Positions 17,386-26,984 of a stretch of 64,000 nucleotides of DNA are shown here, piece by piece. The notes beneath the pieces are model-generated. The model saw only the letters and a list, made by a program, of their open reading frames with translations. It did not search any database and was not told where the DNA came from. The stretch is from positions 1 through 64,000 of the forward strand of contig CAJYLV010000022.1 in the NCBI GenBank assembly GCA_913776255.1. The letters run 5' to 3'. This DNA comes from an uncultured Sphingomonas sp. (GTDB lineage: Bacteria > Pseudomonadota > Alphaproteobacteria > Sphingomonadales > Sphingomonadaceae). The first letter of the stretch is position 1, and each line of letters opens with the position of its first letter. A program made the translations under genes and the position numbers.

Positions 17386-18720
17386 ATGCAACGGACTCTC
17401 ATCGGCCTGGCGGGCATCGCCGTCATCCTGCTGCTCGCGACGCTGCTGTCGGCCGACCGGCGCGCGATCCGGCCGCGGATCGTCGCCAGCGCCTTCGCGC
17501 TACAGGCGACGATCGCGGTGATCGTGCTCTACTGGACGCCGGGGCGTGCCGCGCTCGCCGGGGCGTCGGCGGGGGTCGCGGCGCTGCTCGGCTATTCGCA
17601 GAAGGGCACCGAATTCCTGTTCGGCAATCTCGCCAGTCCCACGGTCGGCGGGCAGAGCTTCGCGATTGCGGCGCTGCCGGTCATCATCTTCTTCGCCAGC
17701 CTCGTCTCGATCCTTTATTATCTGGGGGTCATGCAGTTCGTGGTCCGCTGGATCGGCGGCGCGATCGAGAAGGTGATCGGGACCAGCAAGGTCGAAAGCC
17801 TGTGCGCGGCCGCCAACATCTTCGTCGGGCAGAGCGAATCGCCGCTGGTGATCCGCCCGTATCTCGCCGGGCTGACCCCGGCGCAGGTGTTCACGGTGAT
17901 GACCAGCGGGATGGCGGGCGTCGCGGGAACGATCCTCGCCGCCTATGCCTCGATGGGGATCAGCATCGACTATCTGCTCGCCGCCAGCTTCATGGCCGCG
18001 CCGGGCGGGATCCTGATGGCCAAGATCATCATGCCCGACCGCGTCGTGCCACCCGAGGGCGAGCTGCCGCTGGGCGACCTTCCCGACGAACAGCGCCAGA
18101 TCGAACTGGCCGAGGCGCGGATTAGCGGGCGCGGCCCTGCCGCGCTGCTGCCCGAGGGCACGCCCGGCGAGCCGCTGCCCGATGCGACGCATGACGAGGA
18201 AAAGCCCGCCAATCTCATCATGGCTGCCGCGCAGGGCGCGCAGACCGGCGTCAAGCTGGCGGTGGCGGTCGGCGCGATGGTGCTGGCGTTCGTCGCGCTG
18301 GTGGCGCTCGCCAACGGGCTGCTCGGCGCGGCGGGCGGGTTGATCGGGATGCCGGGGCTGAGCTTCCAGGGGCTGCTCGGCTATGTCTTCCAGCCGGTCA
18401 TGTACCTGCTGGGCGTGCCGTGGAACGAGGCGGGGATCGCCGGCGGGCTGTTCGGCGAGAAGATCGTGCTCAACGAGTTCGTGGCCTATATCGACCTCGG
18501 CAAGCAGGCAGCGGCGCTGTCGCCGCGGACGATCGCGGTGGTGACGTTCGCCTTGTGCGGCTTCGCCAATTTCAGCTCGATCGCGATCCAGATGGCGGTG
18601 ACCGGCAGCCTCGCCCCCAACCAGCGCCCGACGATCGCGCGGCTGGGGCTGCGCGCGCTGGCGGCCGGCAGCCTCGCCAATCTGATGAGCGCAGCGCTGG
18701 CGGGGTTGCTGATCGGCTGA
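17386..18720 (+). CDS. nupC: NupC-type concentrative nucleoside transporter
   Basis: A 444-residue CNT-family nucleoside:cation symporter of the inner membrane. Visible CNT signatures are [18 protein letters not shown], FSVxSG-like [31 protein letters not shown] and [15 protein letters not shown], which line the nucleoside and sodium/proton site. A charged loop between helices (residues about 215-275) is longer than in E. coli NupC. The start is the ATG at 17386 behind GAAGAAGAAAA; the track ORF upstream is in repeat DNA. Confidence 0.92.
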   Translation: MQRTLIGLAGIAVILLLATLLSADRRAIRPRIVASAFALQATIAVIVLYWTPGRAALAGASAGVAALLGYSQKGTEFLFGNLASPTVGGQSFAIAALPVIIFFASLVSILYYLGVMQFVVRWIGGAIEKVIGTSKVESLCAAANIFVGQSESPLVIRPYLAGLTPAQVFTVMTSGMAGVAGTILAAYASMGISIDYLLAASFMAAPGGILMAKIIMPDRVVPPEGELPLGDLPDEQRQIELAEARISGRGPAALLPEGTPGEPLPDATHDEEKPANLIMAAAQGAQTGVKLAVAVGAMVLAFVALVALANGLLGAAGGLIGMPGLSFQGLLGYVFQPVMYLLGVPWNEAGIAGGLFGEKIVLNEFVAYIDLGKQAAALSPRTIAVVTFALCGFANFSSIAIQMAVTGSLAPNQRPTIARLGLRALAAGSLANLMSAALAGLLIG

Positions 18721-18866
18721 CCCGGGGCGGCCGATGTTGGCGAAGGTTGCGCAGAACGGCCTGCACACGCGTCGGCGTGGCGGCGGTCGGCGGGCGCCTC
18801 GCTCATGCTGACAGATGTTGGACGGTGTAGGACAGCGATTGCGTGGTCGAACCGGTCTTCGATCGT

Positions 18867-18952
18867 CGTCGCCCCGGGCGTGACCCGGGGTCTCGCTTCT
18901 TACCCGACAGCCGAGCGAAGAAGCGGGGTCGCGGGTCAAGTCCGGGACGACG
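18867..18952. repeat. Palindromic repeat, family C copy 1 (diverged)
   Basis: CGTCGCCCCGGGCGTGACCCGGGG...GTCAAGTCCGGGACGACGG, an inverted repeat of the family seen at 36527, 48893 and 57720. The 315-bp gap 18721-19035 between convergent nupC and the PEP-CTERM gene holds this repeat and the terminator; no gene supported. Confidence 0.65.
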
Positions 18953-18980
18953 GCTTGCGACCGAGGCATAACGCATACGG

Positions 18981-19008
18981 AAAAGGCCGCCGGATCGCTC
19001 CGACGGCC
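18981..19008 (-). terminator. Intrinsic terminator of the PEP-CTERM gene
   Basis: On the minus strand GGCCGTCGGA and TCCGGCGGCC pair (one mismatch) around a 4-nt loop, followed by TTTT, starting 27 bp past the stop codon. A classic rho-independent terminator. Confidence 0.65.
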
Positions 19009-19035
19009 TTCCCGCACGCAAAGGTTGAAGCAGGA

Positions 19036-19848
19036 TCAGGCCAGCGCGGCCTTGCCGCTGCTGCGACGACGGCGGACCGCCGCGCCGATCATGCCGAAGC
19101 CGAGGATCATCGTCATCCAGGTGCCCGGCTCGGGCACCGCGCTCTTCACGGCGATCGAGTTCAGCTTGAACGCGTCGTTCCTGGTGTCCGGACCGAAATA
19201 CGAACCACCGATCACCCAGACGTTGCCGCCCTGGCTGGGCGAAAGGTTGTAGGTCTGCTTCGCCGCGCCCTTGTAATCGTCGCTGTTGCTGTTGAACCAG
19301 GCGTCGCCCGACTGCTTGCTGGTGTCGATCTTCAGCCCGTTCTCCAGCGACTTGAGCGTGGCGGCGGTCATCGCCGAACCGAAGCCGCTGTAGCCGCGCG
19401 CGATGAACGCGTCGTTGTCGCTGTAGTTGTTGCCGTACAGCTGGTAGGGATTGAGCACCGCCGACTGCAGCGAGACCGCCTGATCGAACTGCAGGACGAG
19501 GAATTCCCAGCCGTTCTTGTTGTCGATCGTGTGGTAGTTGCCGCCGGTGGTCTCACCGGTCTGGTAGATGCCCAGACCGTTCGCGCCCCACGAACCGATC
19601 TGCGCGACCTGATAGGTGCCGTCCAGCAGACGCGTCCACGCCGTCGCGCGCACGTTGAGCGTCGACTTGCCGTCCGTCGACTGTACGGCGTAGTTGACCG
19701 TATCATAGGCATAACGGCTGTCGTTGCTCACGATCGTCTTGCCGTTCGACGTGCCCGTGGCGGTGCTGATGACGAAATCGGCTGCCTGCGCCGGCATGGC
19801 GGCGAAGAGCGCGCCGGCGGCAATCGCGAGATGCGCGAAGCGAGTCAT
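19036..19848 (-). CDS. PEP-CTERM sorting-signal protein (PEPxxWA-like)
   Basis: A 270-residue secreted protein: signal peptide (MTRFAHLAIAAGALFAAMPAQA), a beta-rich low-charge domain, then a PEP-CTERM tail VPEPGTWMTMILGFGMIGAAVRRRR (motif, hydrophobic helix, arginine cluster). Proteins with this tail are processed by an exosortase in the inner membrane and often associate with exopolysaccharide. No exosortase is in the window. The start is the ATG at 19848 behind GGGGAATCC; the extra 36 codons in the track are upstream DNA. The domain itself is unrecognised. Confidence 0.85.
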   Translation of the reverse strand: MTRFAHLAIAAGALFAAMPAQAADFVISTATGTSNGKTIVSNDSRYAYDTVNYAVQSTDGKSTLNVRATAWTRLLDGTYQVAQIGSWGANGLGIYQTGETTGGNYHTIDNKNGWEFLVLQFDQAVSLQSAVLNPYQLYGNNYSDNDAFIARGYSGFGSAMTAATLKSLENGLKIDTSKQSGDAWFNSNSDDYKGAAKQTYNLSPSQGGNVWVIGGSYFGPDTRNDAFKLNSIAVKSAVPEPGTWMTMILGFGMIGAAVRRRRSSGKAALA

Positions 19849-20005
19849 TTTGCTGGATTCCCCTTTACTTGATGGGCGCAGCCTTCCCTTATCTGGATCA
19901 GGACCGCAATTGGCTTGCGAACGCCCCCTGTCCCTGATCGAAACAGTTCCAGACACTTACCGACAGGAGTGGAATCGGGCGCGCTTGTCCCCTAAATGCG
20001 CCGCC

Positions 20006-20869
20006 ATGACCGAGATCACCGTTGCCGCGCTCCAGCTCGCCTTCTCCGCCGACATTGACGCGAACATCGCGAAGGTGTCCGACGCCGTGCGCGAGGCGCA
20101 TGGCCGCGGCGCGCAGGTGATCCTGCCGCCCGAATTGTTCGAGGGCGAGTATTTCTGCCGCGTCGAGGACGAATCGCTGTTCGCCAATGCCGCACCGGTC
20201 ACCGAGCACAAGGCGGTGCTGGCGATGCAGGCGCTGGCCGAGGCGCTGAAGGTGTACATTCCGACCAGCTTCTTCGAGCTGGACGGACCGCATCATTACA
20301 ATTCGCTGGCGATGATCGGCCCGGACGGCGAGGTGCAGGGCGTCTATCGCAAGAGCCATATCCCGGACGGACCGGGCTATGAGGAGAAATTCTATTTCCG
20401 GCCCGGCAACACCGGGTTCAAGGTGTGGAACGGGCCGCGCGCTCAAGGGCACCAGACCAAATTGGGCGTCGGCGTCTGCTGGGACCAATGGTACCCCGAA
20501 ACCGCGCGCGCGATGATGCTGATGGGTGCGGAGCTGCTATTCTATCCGACCGCGATCGGCAGCGAGCCGCACGACACGTCGCTCGATACCGCGCGGCTGT
20601 GGCGGCGCGCGATGGTCGGCCATGCGGTGTCGAACGTGGTGCCGGTGATCGCCGCCAATCGCGTCGGCGTCGAACACGGCCAGACTTTCTATGGCACCAG
20701 CTTCATCACCGACGAGCGCGGCGACATCCTCGCCGAGCTGGACCGCGAGGAAGAGGGGGTGATCGTCGCGACGCTCGACCTCGATCGCGTGCGGCGCCAC
20801 CGCGCGGCGTGCGGCTTCTTCCGCGACCGGCGGCCCGAGCTGTACGGGCGGCTGGTACAGGATATCTGA
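20006..20869 (+). CDS. aguB: N-carbamoylputrescine amidase
   Basis: A 287-residue carbon-nitrogen hydrolase (nitrilase superfamily). It hydrolyses N-carbamoylputrescine to putrescine, CO2 and ammonia in the agmatine route. The Glu-Lys-Cys triad is in LPPELFEGEYFC, YRKSHIPDGPGYEEKFYF and GVGVCWDQWYPE. Close match to the AguB pattern throughout. The agmatine deiminase partner (AguA) is not in the window. The track ORF starts 94 codons too early; the ATG at 20006 begins MTEITVAALQ. Confidence 0.92.
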   Translation: MTEITVAALQLAFSADIDANIAKVSDAVREAHGRGAQVILPPELFEGEYFCRVEDESLFANAAPVTEHKAVLAMQALAEALKVYIPTSFFELDGPHHYNSLAMIGPDGEVQGVYRKSHIPDGPGYEEKFYFRPGNTGFKVWNGPRAQGHQTKLGVGVCWDQWYPETARAMMLMGAELLFYPTAIGSEPHDTSLDTARLWRRAMVGHAVSNVVPVIAANRVGVEHGQTFYGTSFITDERGDILAELDREEEGVIVATLDLDRVRRHRAACGFFRDRRPELYGRLVQDI

Positions 20870-20876
20870 GGCCCTG

Positions 20877-20952
20877 CGTCATTGCGAGCGCAGCGAAGCA
20901 ATCCAGTGTTCCGCGCGGGACCCTGGATTGCTTCGCTGCGCTCGCAATGACG
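20877..20952. repeat. Palindromic repeat, family B copy 3
   Basis: Long inverted repeat filling the space between the convergent stops of aguB (20869) and the uracil-DNA glycosylase gene (20954); it could terminate both transcripts. Confidence 0.85.
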
Positions 20953-20953
20953 A

Positions 20954-21613
20954 TCAGGACGGCCGCAGTTCCAGCGCCGTCGCGAAGACGCTCTCGAACA
21001 TCTCGGCGGTCAGCCGCCCGGTGTTCTGGTTGTAGCGCGAGCAGTGATAGCTGTCGATCAGCACGCGCCCGTCGGGGACGCGATGCACAGCGCCATGCTC
21101 AAAGCGCGCCTTGGGCAGCTTTCCGCCCAGCACCTTGACCACCGACTGGTGCGCGACCTGCCCGAGCGCGATATAGACGCGCGCGGTCGGCAGCGTCGTC
21201 GCCTGATCGGACAGAAAGGTGCGGCAGGTGCGCACTTCCTCGGGCGTCGGGGCGTTGCCCGGCGGCAGGCACTTCACCGCATTGAGGATGATCGCGCCGT
21301 CGAGCGTGATGTCGTCCTCGCGGCTGCCGGTGAAGGTGCCGTGCGCGAGCCCGAATTTGGCGAGCGTGCCATAGAGCAGCGCCCCTGCCCCGTCGCCGAT
21401 GAACGCGCGGCCGGTGCGGTTCGCGCCTTTCATGCCCGGCGCCAGCCCGACGATCGCCAACCATGCCTGCGGGTCGCCGAACGCCGGCACCGGCGCATTC
21501 CACCAGTCGGGATGCTGCGTGCGCAATTCGTGGCGCAGGTCGACGAGGCGCGGGCAGCGCGGGCAATCGAGCGGCGGTTCGGTCGCAGGCAGCGGAGAAG
21601 GTGCGAAGTTCAT
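20954..21613 (-). CDS. Family 5 uracil-DNA glycosylase (UDGb)
   Basis: A 219-residue DNA-repair enzyme that removes uracil and some other deaminated bases. The active-site motif VGLAPGMKGANRTGRAF is family 5 (GLAPA/G-type) and there are four cysteines placed as 4Fe-4S ligands (Cys17, Cys20, Cys115, Cys130). A C-terminal SYHCSRYNQNTGRL matches the DNA-intercalation loop region. I choose the ATG at 21613; an ATG at 21646 would overlap the divergent folK start. The track's 297-aa form runs through folK. Confidence 0.88.
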   Translation of the reverse strand: MNFAPSPLPATEPPLDCPRCPRLVDLRHELRTQHPDWWNAPVPAFGDPQAWLAIVGLAPGMKGANRTGRAFIGDGAGALLYGTLAKFGLAHGTFTGSREDDITLDGAIILNAVKCLPPGNAPTPEEVRTCRTFLSDQATTLPTARVYIALGQVAHQSVVKVLGGKLPKARFEHGAVHRVPDGRVLIDSYHCSRYNQNTGRLTAEMFESVFATALELRPS

Positions 21614-21636
21614 CGCGGTGCGATAGGCGCTTGCGG

Positions 21637-22125
21637 ATGCCTGCATCAATCTTTCTCGTCGCGCTGGGCTCGAATCGCTGCGGGCGGCACGGGCGGCCGC
21701 GCGACGAGGTGGCGGCGGCGCTGCGGCTGCTCGGCGGACGCGCCGCGCCGATCGTCGCCAGCGCGCCGCTCGGGCCGTCGACGCGCACCTTCGCGAATAG
21801 CGCGGTGCTGTTTGAGAGCGACGAGACACCGCCCGCGCTGCTGGCACGTCTGAAGGCGATCGAGCGCGCGTTCGGGCGACGCCGCGGGCGGCGCTGGGGC
21901 GCGCGGGTGATCGATCTCGACATCATCCTGTGGTCGGGCGGTGCGTGGCGGACGCCGGGGCTGACGATCCCGCATCCGGCCTTCGCCGCGCGCGCGTTCG
22001 TGCTTGGGCCGGCGGCGGTGATCGCGCCGGACTGGCGCGCGCCGGGCAGCGCGCTGACGCTGCGCCAGCGTCATGCCCGGTTGACCCGCGCGCGCGCCGC
22101 CCCTAACCGGCTTCGATCCGCGTGA
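21637..22125 (+). CDS. folK: 2-amino-4-hydroxy-6-hydroxymethyldihydropteridine diphosphokinase
   Basis: A 162-residue HPPK. It transfers pyrophosphate from ATP to the pterin in folate synthesis. Motifs: FLVALGSNRCG, the RRRGRRWGARVIDLDIILW block with the magnesium-binding DLD, and IPHPAFAARAFVLGPAAVIAP. The start at 21637 is 23 bp from the divergent glycosylase start. The stop codon is directly followed by the first base of tRNA-Lys, so the two may be co-transcribed and processed. Confidence 0.9.
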   Translation: MPASIFLVALGSNRCGRHGRPRDEVAAALRLLGGRAAPIVASAPLGPSTRTFANSAVLFESDETPPALLARLKAIERAFGRRRGRRWGARVIDLDIILWSGGAWRTPGLTIPHPAFAARAFVLGPAAVIAPDWRAPGSALTLRQRHARLTRARAAPNRLRSA

Positions 22126-22201
22126 GGGTCCGTAGCTCAGTCGGTAGAGCAAGCGACTTTTAATCGAGAGGTCCCGGGTTCGAGCCCCGGCGGACCCACC
22201 A
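22126..22201 (+). tRNA. tRNA-Lys (anticodon TTT)
   Basis: Cloverleaf reads clearly: acceptor GGGTCCG/CGGACCC, D-loop AGCTCAGTCGGTAGAGC, anticodon stem-loop CGACTTTTAATCG with anticodon TTT, T-arm GGGTTCGAGCC, discriminator A and an encoded CCA. It begins on the base after the folK stop. Confidence 0.97.
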
Positions 22202-22370
22202 CGCGGAACCTTCTTCCCTTTCCGTCACCCCCGGACCTGATCCGGGGTCCCGCGTTTTGCGGCTAGCGGTTAGCCCCGCCGCGGCGGAGCCGCGTCGTCG
22301 GTCGGGGCGATGCCCCGCCGGCCGGGCTTGGGCGAGTCCCGTCGCAGGATGCGACGGGCCGCCCCGCGCC

Positions 22371-23816
22371 TCAGAATTCCGACCATTCCTCGTCCGCGAC
22401 CGCCAGCGCCGTGCCGCGCGTGCCGGTGACCGGGCGGCGGGCGGTGCGCGCCAGATCGCGGCCGGCCTGCGCCGCGCGCGCCTGCAGGTCATGGACCGGC
22501 GAGGCGGGCGCGCTGGCGGGCACCGCAACCGGGCGCGCCGCGGCGCCGGTGCGGAAGCGCGACACTTCGCCGGTCAGGCGCGCGGCCTCCTCGGCGAGGC
22601 TGCGCGCGGCGGCGGTGGCTTCCTCGACCATCGCGGCGTTCTGCTGCGTGACGCCGTCCATCTCCGACACAGCGGTGTTGACCTGTTGCAGGCCCGTCGC
22701 CTGATGCTCGGCGGATTGCGCGATCGTCGAGACGAGCGTGCTGATCTCGCCGATGCGCGTGATGATCCGCTGGAGCGCCTTGCCGGTCTCGCTGACCAGC
22801 GTCACGCCCGCCTCGACCTGCTCGGACGAGGCGTTGATCTTGGTCTTGACGTCCTTGGCGGCATCCGCGGAGCGCTGGGCGAGCGCGCGGACTTCGGAGG
22901 CGACGACCGCGAAGCCCTTGCCCGCATCGCCCGCGCGCGCCGCCTCGACGCCCGCGTTGAGCGCCAGCAGGTTGGTCTGGAAGGCGATGCCGTCGATGAC
23001 GCTGATGATCTCGCTGATCTCCGACGAGGCGCGCTCGATCCCGCCCATCGCGTCGACCGCGCGGCGCACGACGTCGCCCGAGCTTTCGGCCTCGGAGCGG
23101 GCCTCGACGACCGCATCGTTGGCGCGGCGGGCGCCCGCCGCGGTCTCGCGCACGGTCGAGGTGATCTCGTCCATCGCGGCGGCGGTTTCCTCCAGCGAGG
23201 CGGCCTGCTGCTCGGTGCGCTGCGAGAGATCGTCCGACGCCTGGCGGATGTCGGCGGCGCCGCTGTTGATGCCGTTGGCGGCGGTCGTCACCGCGGCGAT
23301 CGCGGTCGATACCGCCAGCATCGCACGGTTGAAGTCGTGGCGGAGCGCTTCATAGTCGCTGGTGAACGGCTGCTCGATCTGGCAGGTCAGGTCGTTGTCG
23401 GCGAGCCGGCTGAGCCCCTTGCCGAGCGCCTCGACGACCTTGCGCTGCGCCGCGGAGGAGATGGCGAGCGCCTGGCCGTTGCCGCGGAACACCTCCATCG
23501 CCTTGGTCATGCGCCCGACGCAGTCGCGCGATTCGGTGTAGCGGATCGGACTGTCGAAATCGCCGCGCGCCAACGCCTCCATCCGCACCACGGTGTTGAC
23601 GTACGGATCGCAGACCAGCGTGCGCGACACGAGCGCGACCGTCGCGACAAGCACCACCGCCGCGCCGCCGATCGCCAGCGCCGCCGTCGCGCCGAGCACG
23701 CCCGCCGCCAGTGCGCCGATCGCGGCGAGCGACGCCAGCGACAGGCCGACGTAAACGAAGGCAAGCGCCAGGAACTTCGTCCGGACCGGCGCGACATCAC
23801 GAAACCAGCTGATCAT
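22371..23816 (-). CDS. Methyl-accepting chemotaxis protein without a periplasmic sensor domain
   Basis: A 481-residue MCP. The first 75 residues hold two to three hydrophobic segments with almost no periplasmic loop, followed by a HAMP-like stretch ([20 protein letters not shown]) and a full signalling domain with the hairpin tip [38 protein letters not shown]. Methylation helices are present on both sides. The tail ends DEEWSEF, resembling a CheR/CheB docking pentapeptide. With no ectodomain it may sense internal state. No other che genes are in the window. Start taken as ATG 23816 (MISWFRDVA), not the track's 23876. Divergent from the DUF4126 gene. Confidence 0.88.
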   Translation of the reverse strand: MISWFRDVAPVRTKFLALAFVYVGLSLASLAAIGALAAGVLGATAALAIGGAAVVLVATVALVSRTLVCDPYVNTVVRMEALARGDFDSPIRYTESRDCVGRMTKAMEVFRGNGQALAISSAAQRKVVEALGKGLSRLADNDLTCQIEQPFTSDYEALRHDFNRAMLAVSTAIAAVTTAANGINSGAADIRQASDDLSQRTEQQAASLEETAAAMDEITSTVRETAAGARRANDAVVEARSEAESSGDVVRRAVDAMGGIERASSEISEIISVIDGIAFQTNLLALNAGVEAARAGDAGKGFAVVASEVRALAQRSADAAKDVKTKINASSEQVEAGVTLVSETGKALQRIITRIGEISTLVSTIAQSAEHQATGLQQVNTAVSEMDGVTQQNAAMVEEATAAARSLAEEAARLTGEVSRFRTGAAARPVAVPASAPASPVHDLQARAAQAGRDLARTARRPVTGTRGTALAVADEEWSEF

Positions 23817-23981
23817 TCCATCACTCTCCGCGGCACTCGTCGCTTTGCTGAGCACAGTCGCCCTACGTAGCGGCACTAGCTAAATATTGGATAAATGATG
23901 CAGATCAGCTTTACCGTCTTTCGGGGCTGCAACCTTGAAGCGACCGCGCGGTTGAAACGCAGGATTTCCGGGAGTGCGGCA

Positions 23982-24389
23982 ATGGTGCGGTCGATGCTGA
24001 TGGGTGCGGTGGCGGGGGCGCGGGCGATGACCCCGCTGGCGGCGCTGGCGGCAACGCGCCGCGGCACGCACGCGCCGGTGCTGTCGGCCGGGTCGCTGCT
24101 GCTCGCGGCGGGCGAGCTGGTCGGCGACAAGCAGCGCGACGCGCCCGACCGGATCGTGCCCGCCGGAATCGTCGGGCGGCTGCTGAGCGGCGCGATCGCC
24201 GGCGCGGCGTGCGCGCGGCGCGACGAGCGGGTCGCCGGTGCGCTGGTCGGCGCGGCGGCGGCCGTGGCGGCGTCGCACCTGACCTTCCGGCTGCGTGCGG
24301 TGGCGACGCGGCGCTGGGGTCAGACCGCCAGCGGGCTGATCGAGGACGGGCTGGCGGTCGCCGGCGCGATAGCGCTGGCGCGCGCCTGA
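23982..24389 (+). CDS. DUF4126-like small membrane protein
   Basis: A 135-residue, glycine/alanine-rich hydrophobic protein with MTPLAALAATRRG, ELVGDKQRDAPDRIVPAGIVGRLLSGAIAGAA and QTASGLIEDGLAVAGAIAL, matching the pattern of DUF4126 proteins as I know them. Function unknown. The start is the ATG at 23982 with GGGAG upstream; the 29 earlier codons of the track have no ribosome site. Confidence 0.6.
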   Translation: MVRSMLMGAVAGARAMTPLAALAATRRGTHAPVLSAGSLLLAAGELVGDKQRDAPDRIVPAGIVGRLLSGAIAGAACARRDERVAGALVGAAAAVAASHLTFRLRAVATRRWGQTASGLIEDGLAVAGAIALARA

Positions 24390-24477
24390 TCTGGCTGAAT
24401 CGCTTTTTCTTGCGACCGGTTGCGACGATCCGCGCGTTCGGGAGTTTTGGCGGTCAGGGATCATAAGGGGATAGCGC

Positions 24478-24819
24478 ATGGCCGACGATCGTCACACGCG
24501 GATTAGCGAGCACGCCTACCGGCTGTGGCAGCAGGAAGGCGAGCCGCATGGCCGCGACCAGGCGCATTGGGACGAGGCCGAACGCGCCTTCGCCGGCGAG
24601 GGTCCGGTCGCCGACGAACCCGATCCGCAGGCGGGCGATCCGCAGGCCGCGACCACCGCGCCGGACACGCCCGCCGGTGCCGCGTCGTTCGACGCGCCCG
24701 AGCAACCCGCCGGTGCGGCAGACGCGCCGTCCGACACTCCGGCCGCGGCCAAGCCTGCGGCGGCGTCCAAGCCCGCCGCCGCGAAGAAGCCGGCCGCGCG
24801 ACGCAAGCGCACCGTCTGA
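24478..24819 (+). CDS. DUF2934 protein with Ala/Pro/Lys-rich tail
   Basis: A 113-residue protein: an N-terminal DUF2934 segment (RISEHAYRLWQQEGEPHGRDQAHWDEAE) followed by an acidic Ala/Pro-rich stretch and a histone-H1-like tail (AAAKPAAASKPAAAKK...RRKR). DUF2934 is of unknown function and often near glycogen/trehalose and stress genes, as here. The basic tail suggests nucleic-acid or polymer binding, by inference. AAGGGG precedes the ATG. It is 68 bp upstream of glgX. Confidence 0.8.
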   Translation: MADDRHTRISEHAYRLWQQEGEPHGRDQAHWDEAERAFAGEGPVADEPDPQAGDPQAATTAPDTPAGAASFDAPEQPAGAADAPSDTPAAAKPAAASKPAAAKKPAARRKRTV

Positions 24820-24887
24820 CCCGCGGCGCGCCCGCGCGCGCCACCCCGACCTCTCCGCGCCCATTTCCTCCTGACGGGAGCACATCG

Positions 24888-26984
24888 TTGCACGACTTGC
24901 CGGACCGGCTCCTGCCGGGATCGCCCTATCCGCTTGGCGCCACGTTCGATGGCGAGGGGGTCAATTTCGCGGTCTTCTCCGCCAACGCCGACGCGATCGA
25001 GCTGTGCCTCTTCGACAGCGCGGGCAAGCGCGAGCTGAAGCGGCTGCCGCTGACCGAATGCACCGACGAGGTGTGGCACGGCTATCTGCCCGATGTCGGG
25101 CCGGGGCTGGTCTATGGCCTGCGCGCGCACGGCCGCTATGCGCCCGAGGAAGGTCATCGCTTCAACCCCAACAAGCTGCTGCTCGACCCCTATGCGCGCC
25201 GCATCCAGGGGCAGATCAAATGGACCGATGCGCTGCACGGCTATCGCATCGGACACCGCAAGGAAGACCTGTCGTTCGACAAGCGCGACAGCGCGCCGGC
25301 ACTGCCCAAGGCGGTGGTGGTCGACGATCACTGGGACTGGTCGCGCGACCGGCGACCGAACACGCCGTGGTCGGAGACGGTGATCTACGAGGCGCACGTC
25401 AAGGGACTGACCAAGCTGATGGAGCTGGTCCCGGCGCGCGAGCGCGGCACCTATGCCGCGCTGGGGCATCCGGCGGTCATCAAGCATCTGCAACGCACCG
25501 GCGTGACCGCGATCGAGCTGCTGCCGATCCACAGCTTCACGCAGGACCGCTTCCTGCAAGAGAAGGGTCTGCGCAATTACTGGGGCTATAACACGCTCGG
25601 CTTCTTCGCCCCCGAGCAGAGCTATATGGCGACCGAGCATCAGGACGAGCTGCGCCGCGCGGTCCACCGGCTGCACAAGGCCGGGATCGAGGTGATCCTC
25701 GACGTCGTCTACAACCACACCTGCGAGGGCAGCGAGAAGGGTCCGACGCTGTCGTGGCGCGGGCTCGACAACGCCAGCTATTACCGGCTGGTCAAGGACA
25801 ATCCGCGCTACACGATCAACGACACCGGCACCGGCAACACGCTCAACATGAGCAAGGCGCGCGTGATCCAGATGGTCGCGGACTCGTTGCGCTACTGGGC
25901 GACCAGCTTCGGCGTCGACGGCTTCCGCTTCGACCTCGGGCTCACGCTCGGGCGCGAGGAGCACGGCTTCGATCCGGGCTCGGCGTTCTTCGACGTGCTG
26001 CGGCAGGACCCGGTGCTCGGGCGGCTGAAGCTCATCACCGAGCCGTGGGACGTCGGGCCGGGCGGCTATCAGCTCGGCAACTTCCCGCCGGGTTTTGCGG
26101 AGTGGAACGACAAATATCGCGACACGGTGCGCGAATATTGGCGCGGCGAGCCGGGCAAGCGCCCCGATCTCGCGGCGCGGCTGGCCGGGTCGGGCGACCT
26201 GTTCGACCGGCGCGCGCGGCGACCGTGGGCGAGCGTCAACCTGCTCGCGGCGCATGACGGCTTCACGCTCGCCGACACGGTGATGTACGAGGAACGCCAC
26301 AACGAGGCGAACGGCGAGGACAATCGCGACGGTCACTCGCACAACGCCTCGTGCAACTGGGGCGTCGAGGGGCCGACCGACGACGCGGCGATCAACGATG
26401 CGCGCGGGCGGGTGATGCGCTCGATGCTGACGACGCTGATGACGTCGCTGGGGACGCCGATGCTGGTCGCCGGCGACGAGTTCGGGCGCACGCAGCAGGG
26501 CAACAACAACGCTTATTGCCAGGATAACGAGATCAGCTGGCTCGACTGGACGGCGGCGGCGTCGCCCGAGGGTCAGGCGCAGATCGACTTCACCGGGCGG
26601 CTGGCGGAATTGCGGCGGCGCTTCGTGGTGCTGCGCAGCCCGACCTTCCTCTACGGGCAGGAAACCGCCGCGGGCGGGGTCAACGATATCGAATGGTGGG
26701 ACGAGCGCGGGCAGCAATTGTCGCCCGAGGACTGGCAGAACCCCGACGGGCGTGCGCTGATGATGCGGCGTGCGGCACGCACCGAGAGCGGCGAGATCGA
26801 GGCGGTGTCGCTGCTGCTCAACGCGTCGGGCGATCCGGTGACCTTCACCCTGCCCCCGCCTGACGTGAAGCGCGTCGTGCTGATCGACAGCGCCAGGCCG
26901 GAGCAAGGCGAGGTGGAGATCGACAACAGCTATGAGGTCGCGCCGCAAGGCGCGGTGCTGGTGACGTGGACGAGCGCGGCGTGA
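24888..26984 (+). CDS. glgX: Glycogen debranching enzyme GlgX
   Basis: About 698 residues, GH13 subfamily of isoamylase type: N-terminal CBM48 domain (PYPLGATFDGEGVNFAVFS), then the TIM barrel. It cleaves alpha-1,6 branches from limit dextrins. Catalytic residues appear in DGFRFDLGLTL (nucleophile), ITEPWD (acid) and LLAAHDGFTLAD. Start is a TTG at 24888 with ACGGGAG seven bases upstream; no ATG gives a sensible N-terminus before the CBM. First gene of glgX-treZ-malQ-treY. Confidence 0.92.
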   Translation: MHDLPDRLLPGSPYPLGATFDGEGVNFAVFSANADAIELCLFDSAGKRELKRLPLTECTDEVWHGYLPDVGPGLVYGLRAHGRYAPEEGHRFNPNKLLLDPYARRIQGQIKWTDALHGYRIGHRKEDLSFDKRDSAPALPKAVVVDDHWDWSRDRRPNTPWSETVIYEAHVKGLTKLMELVPARERGTYAALGHPAVIKHLQRTGVTAIELLPIHSFTQDRFLQEKGLRNYWGYNTLGFFAPEQSYMATEHQDELRRAVHRLHKAGIEVILDVVYNHTCEGSEKGPTLSWRGLDNASYYRLVKDNPRYTINDTGTGNTLNMSKARVIQMVADSLRYWATSFGVDGFRFDLGLTLGREEHGFDPGSAFFDVLRQDPVLGRLKLITEPWDVGPGGYQLGNFPPGFAEWNDKYRDTVREYWRGEPGKRPDLAARLAGSGDLFDRRARRPWASVNLLAAHDGFTLADTVMYEERHNEANGEDNRDGHSHNASCNWGVEGPTDDAAINDARGRVMRSMLTTLMTSLGTPMLVAGDEFGRTQQGNNNAYCQDNEISWLDWTAAASPEGQAQIDFTGRLAELRRRFVVLRSPTFLYGQETAAGGVNDIEWWDERGQQLSPEDWQNPDGRALMMRRAARTESGEIEAVSLLLNASGDPVTFTLPPPDVKRVVLIDSARPEQGEVEIDNSYEVAPQGAVLVTWTSAA

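Noticed and set aside
24516-26948. 810-aa minus-strand ORF opposite glgX
   Set aside because: Arg/Gly/Ala-rich antisense shadow of a clear GH13 gene; high GC leaves the opposite frame open.
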